Assembly: GCA_029263635.1 (NCBI GenBank)
Contig: JAJUFY010000167.1
Coordinates: 1-5,326 of the forward strand
Direction: 5' to 3'
DNA from: Ectothiorhodospiraceae bacterium
GTDB taxonomy: Bacteria > Pseudomonadota > Gammaproteobacteria > Nitrococcales > AK92
DNA: 5,326 nucleotides
The notes below the pieces were generated by a model that saw only the letters and a program-made list of their open reading frames with translations, did not search any database and was not told the DNA's origin. Positions 4,624 to 5,326 of this stretch are shown one piece after another. The position numbers and the translations under genes were made by a program. How positions within the stretch are numbered: the first letter of the stretch is position 1; each line of letters begins with the position of its first letter.

Positions 4624-5326
4624 TTGAAACCATTACGCTCGCTCGCCGTCGCGCTCGCGCTGCTGACCGGCCCTGCCCTGGCCGCGCCGGCGCTGCCCGC
4701 CATGGGCGAGGTCGCGAGCGACACCTTGAGCAGGGCGCAGGAGCGCGAGATCGGCCAGCGGATGATGATGGAGGTCCGTCGGCGACTGCCGCTGCTGGAA
4801 GATCCCGAAGTCAACGCCTACCTGCAGGACCTCGGCCAGCGGCTGGCGACTCACAGCCAGGCCCCCGAGCTGGACTACCACTTCTTCGTCGTCGACCTGC
4901 CGGCCATCAATGCCTTCGCCATGCCCGGAGGCTACATCGGGGTCAATGCCGGGCTGATTCTCAGCGCCCGCTCGGAAAGCGAGCTGGCCGGCGTGCTGGC
5001 GCACGAAATCGCCCACGTCACCCAGCGGCACATAGCCCGCGGCATCGAGGCCTCGCAGCGGGCCAGCCTGCAGAACGCGGCCCTGCTGCTGGCGGCCATC
5101 CTGGTCGGCAGCCAGGACTCGCAGGCCGGCACCGCCGCCGCCGCGGCCAGCATGGCCGGCTCCATCCAGCAGCAGCTCAACTACTCGCGGGCCTTCGAGC
5201 ACGAAGCCGACAACCTGGGCATCCGCATGCTGGCGGCCGCCGAGCTGGACCCGAACGGCATGCCGACCTTCTTCGAGCGGCTGGCGCTGGCCACCCGCTA
5301 CCAGGGCCGGCCTCCGGAATACCTCA
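4624..5326 (+). CDS. bepA: Secreted M48 zinc metalloprotease, BepA (YfgC)-like, N-terminal part, cut by window edge
   Basis: BepA is a periplasmic protease and chaperone that degrades stalled outer-membrane proteins and promotes LptD assembly. The 234 visible residues start with a Sec signal peptide (MKPLRSLAVALALL) ending in ALA at residue 20. The M48 catalytic domain follows, with INAFAMPGGYIGVN (about 96-109) and HEIAH at 127-131 (zinc ligands His127 and His131, catalytic Glu128). A second motif, EHEAD (192-196), supplies zinc ligand Glu192. The 65-residue distance from the first His to this Glu equals that in E. coli BepA (136 to 201). The TTG at 4624 is taken as the start because it follows GGAGG at 7 bases and gives a complete signal peptide; the next in-frame ATG (4702) would remove it. 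The C-terminal TPR domain expected in BepA (about 487 residues in total) is outside the window, so a short M48 paralogue without TPRs cannot be excluded. It is probably transcribed separately from phoH. Confidence 0.85.
   Translation, partial: MKPLRSLAVALALLTGPALAAPALPAMGEVASDTLSRAQEREIGQRMMMEVRRRLPLLEDPEVNAYLQDLGQRLATHSQAPELDYHFFVVDLPAINAFAMPGGYIGVNAGLILSARSESELAGVLAHEIAHVTQRHIARGIEASQRASLQNAALLLAAILVGSQDSQAGTAAAAASMAGSIQQQLNYSRAFEHEADNLGIRMLAAAELDPNGMPTFFERLALATRYQGRPPEYL

Noticed and set aside
1..5326. Mobile element, CRISPR array, phage, toxin-antitoxin or defence system
   Set aside because: There is no transposase, integrase, repeat-spacer pattern or defence domain. The PIN domain is fused to PhoH and has no antitoxin partner, so it is not a VapC toxin.

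Overview
The window is a compact, GC-rich (roughly 65-70% by eye) stretch of chromosome that looks like a gammaproteobacterial housekeeping locus. The order bamC-dapA (leftward) next to divergent gcvR-bcp (rightward) matches the conserved E. coli arrangement purC-bamC-dapA | gcvR-bcp. The products also resemble gammaproteobacterial proteins, including DapA catalytic residues at E. coli numbering. A single GTAG-bounded, REP-like palindrome would fit a Xanthomonadales, Pseudomonas or Chromatiales-type lineage, but I cannot name a genus from sequence alone.

Layout. Minus strand, right to left: dapA (1893-1018), a short bamC-like lipoprotein gene (1002-451), and the first 134 codons of purL (402-1, running off the left edge). 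A REP-like hairpin spans the end of bamC and the bamC-purL gap. A divergent promoter region lies at about 1894-2060. Plus strand: gcvR (2061-2591), bcp/prxQ (2604-3068) and a PIN-PhoH fusion gene (3076-4431). These three are separated by 12 and 7 bases and almost certainly form one operon. After a 192-base non-coding gap containing several short inverted repeats comes a secreted M48 metalloprotease of the BepA type. It appears to start at TTG 4624 and runs off the right edge.

How the genes relate. DapA makes the first committed intermediate of lysine and diaminopimelate. BamC is an outer-membrane assembly lipoprotein, and the BepA-like protease is a periplasmic quality-control enzyme for the same outer-membrane assembly process. 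PurL acts in purine synthesis. GcvR is an ACT-domain regulator of glycine cleavage, Bcp is a thiol peroxidase, and the PIN-PhoH protein is a predicted RNase/ATPase. I see no mobile element, tRNA, rRNA, CRISPR array or defence system, and no convincing undescribed system. The points worth a second look are modest: the REP-like palindrome overlapping the bamC stop, a truncated single-domain BamC, a Bcp without the Cys50 resolving residue, PIN-PhoH coupled to bcp, purL in the place where E. coli has purC, and the structured leader and TTG start of the M48 gene.
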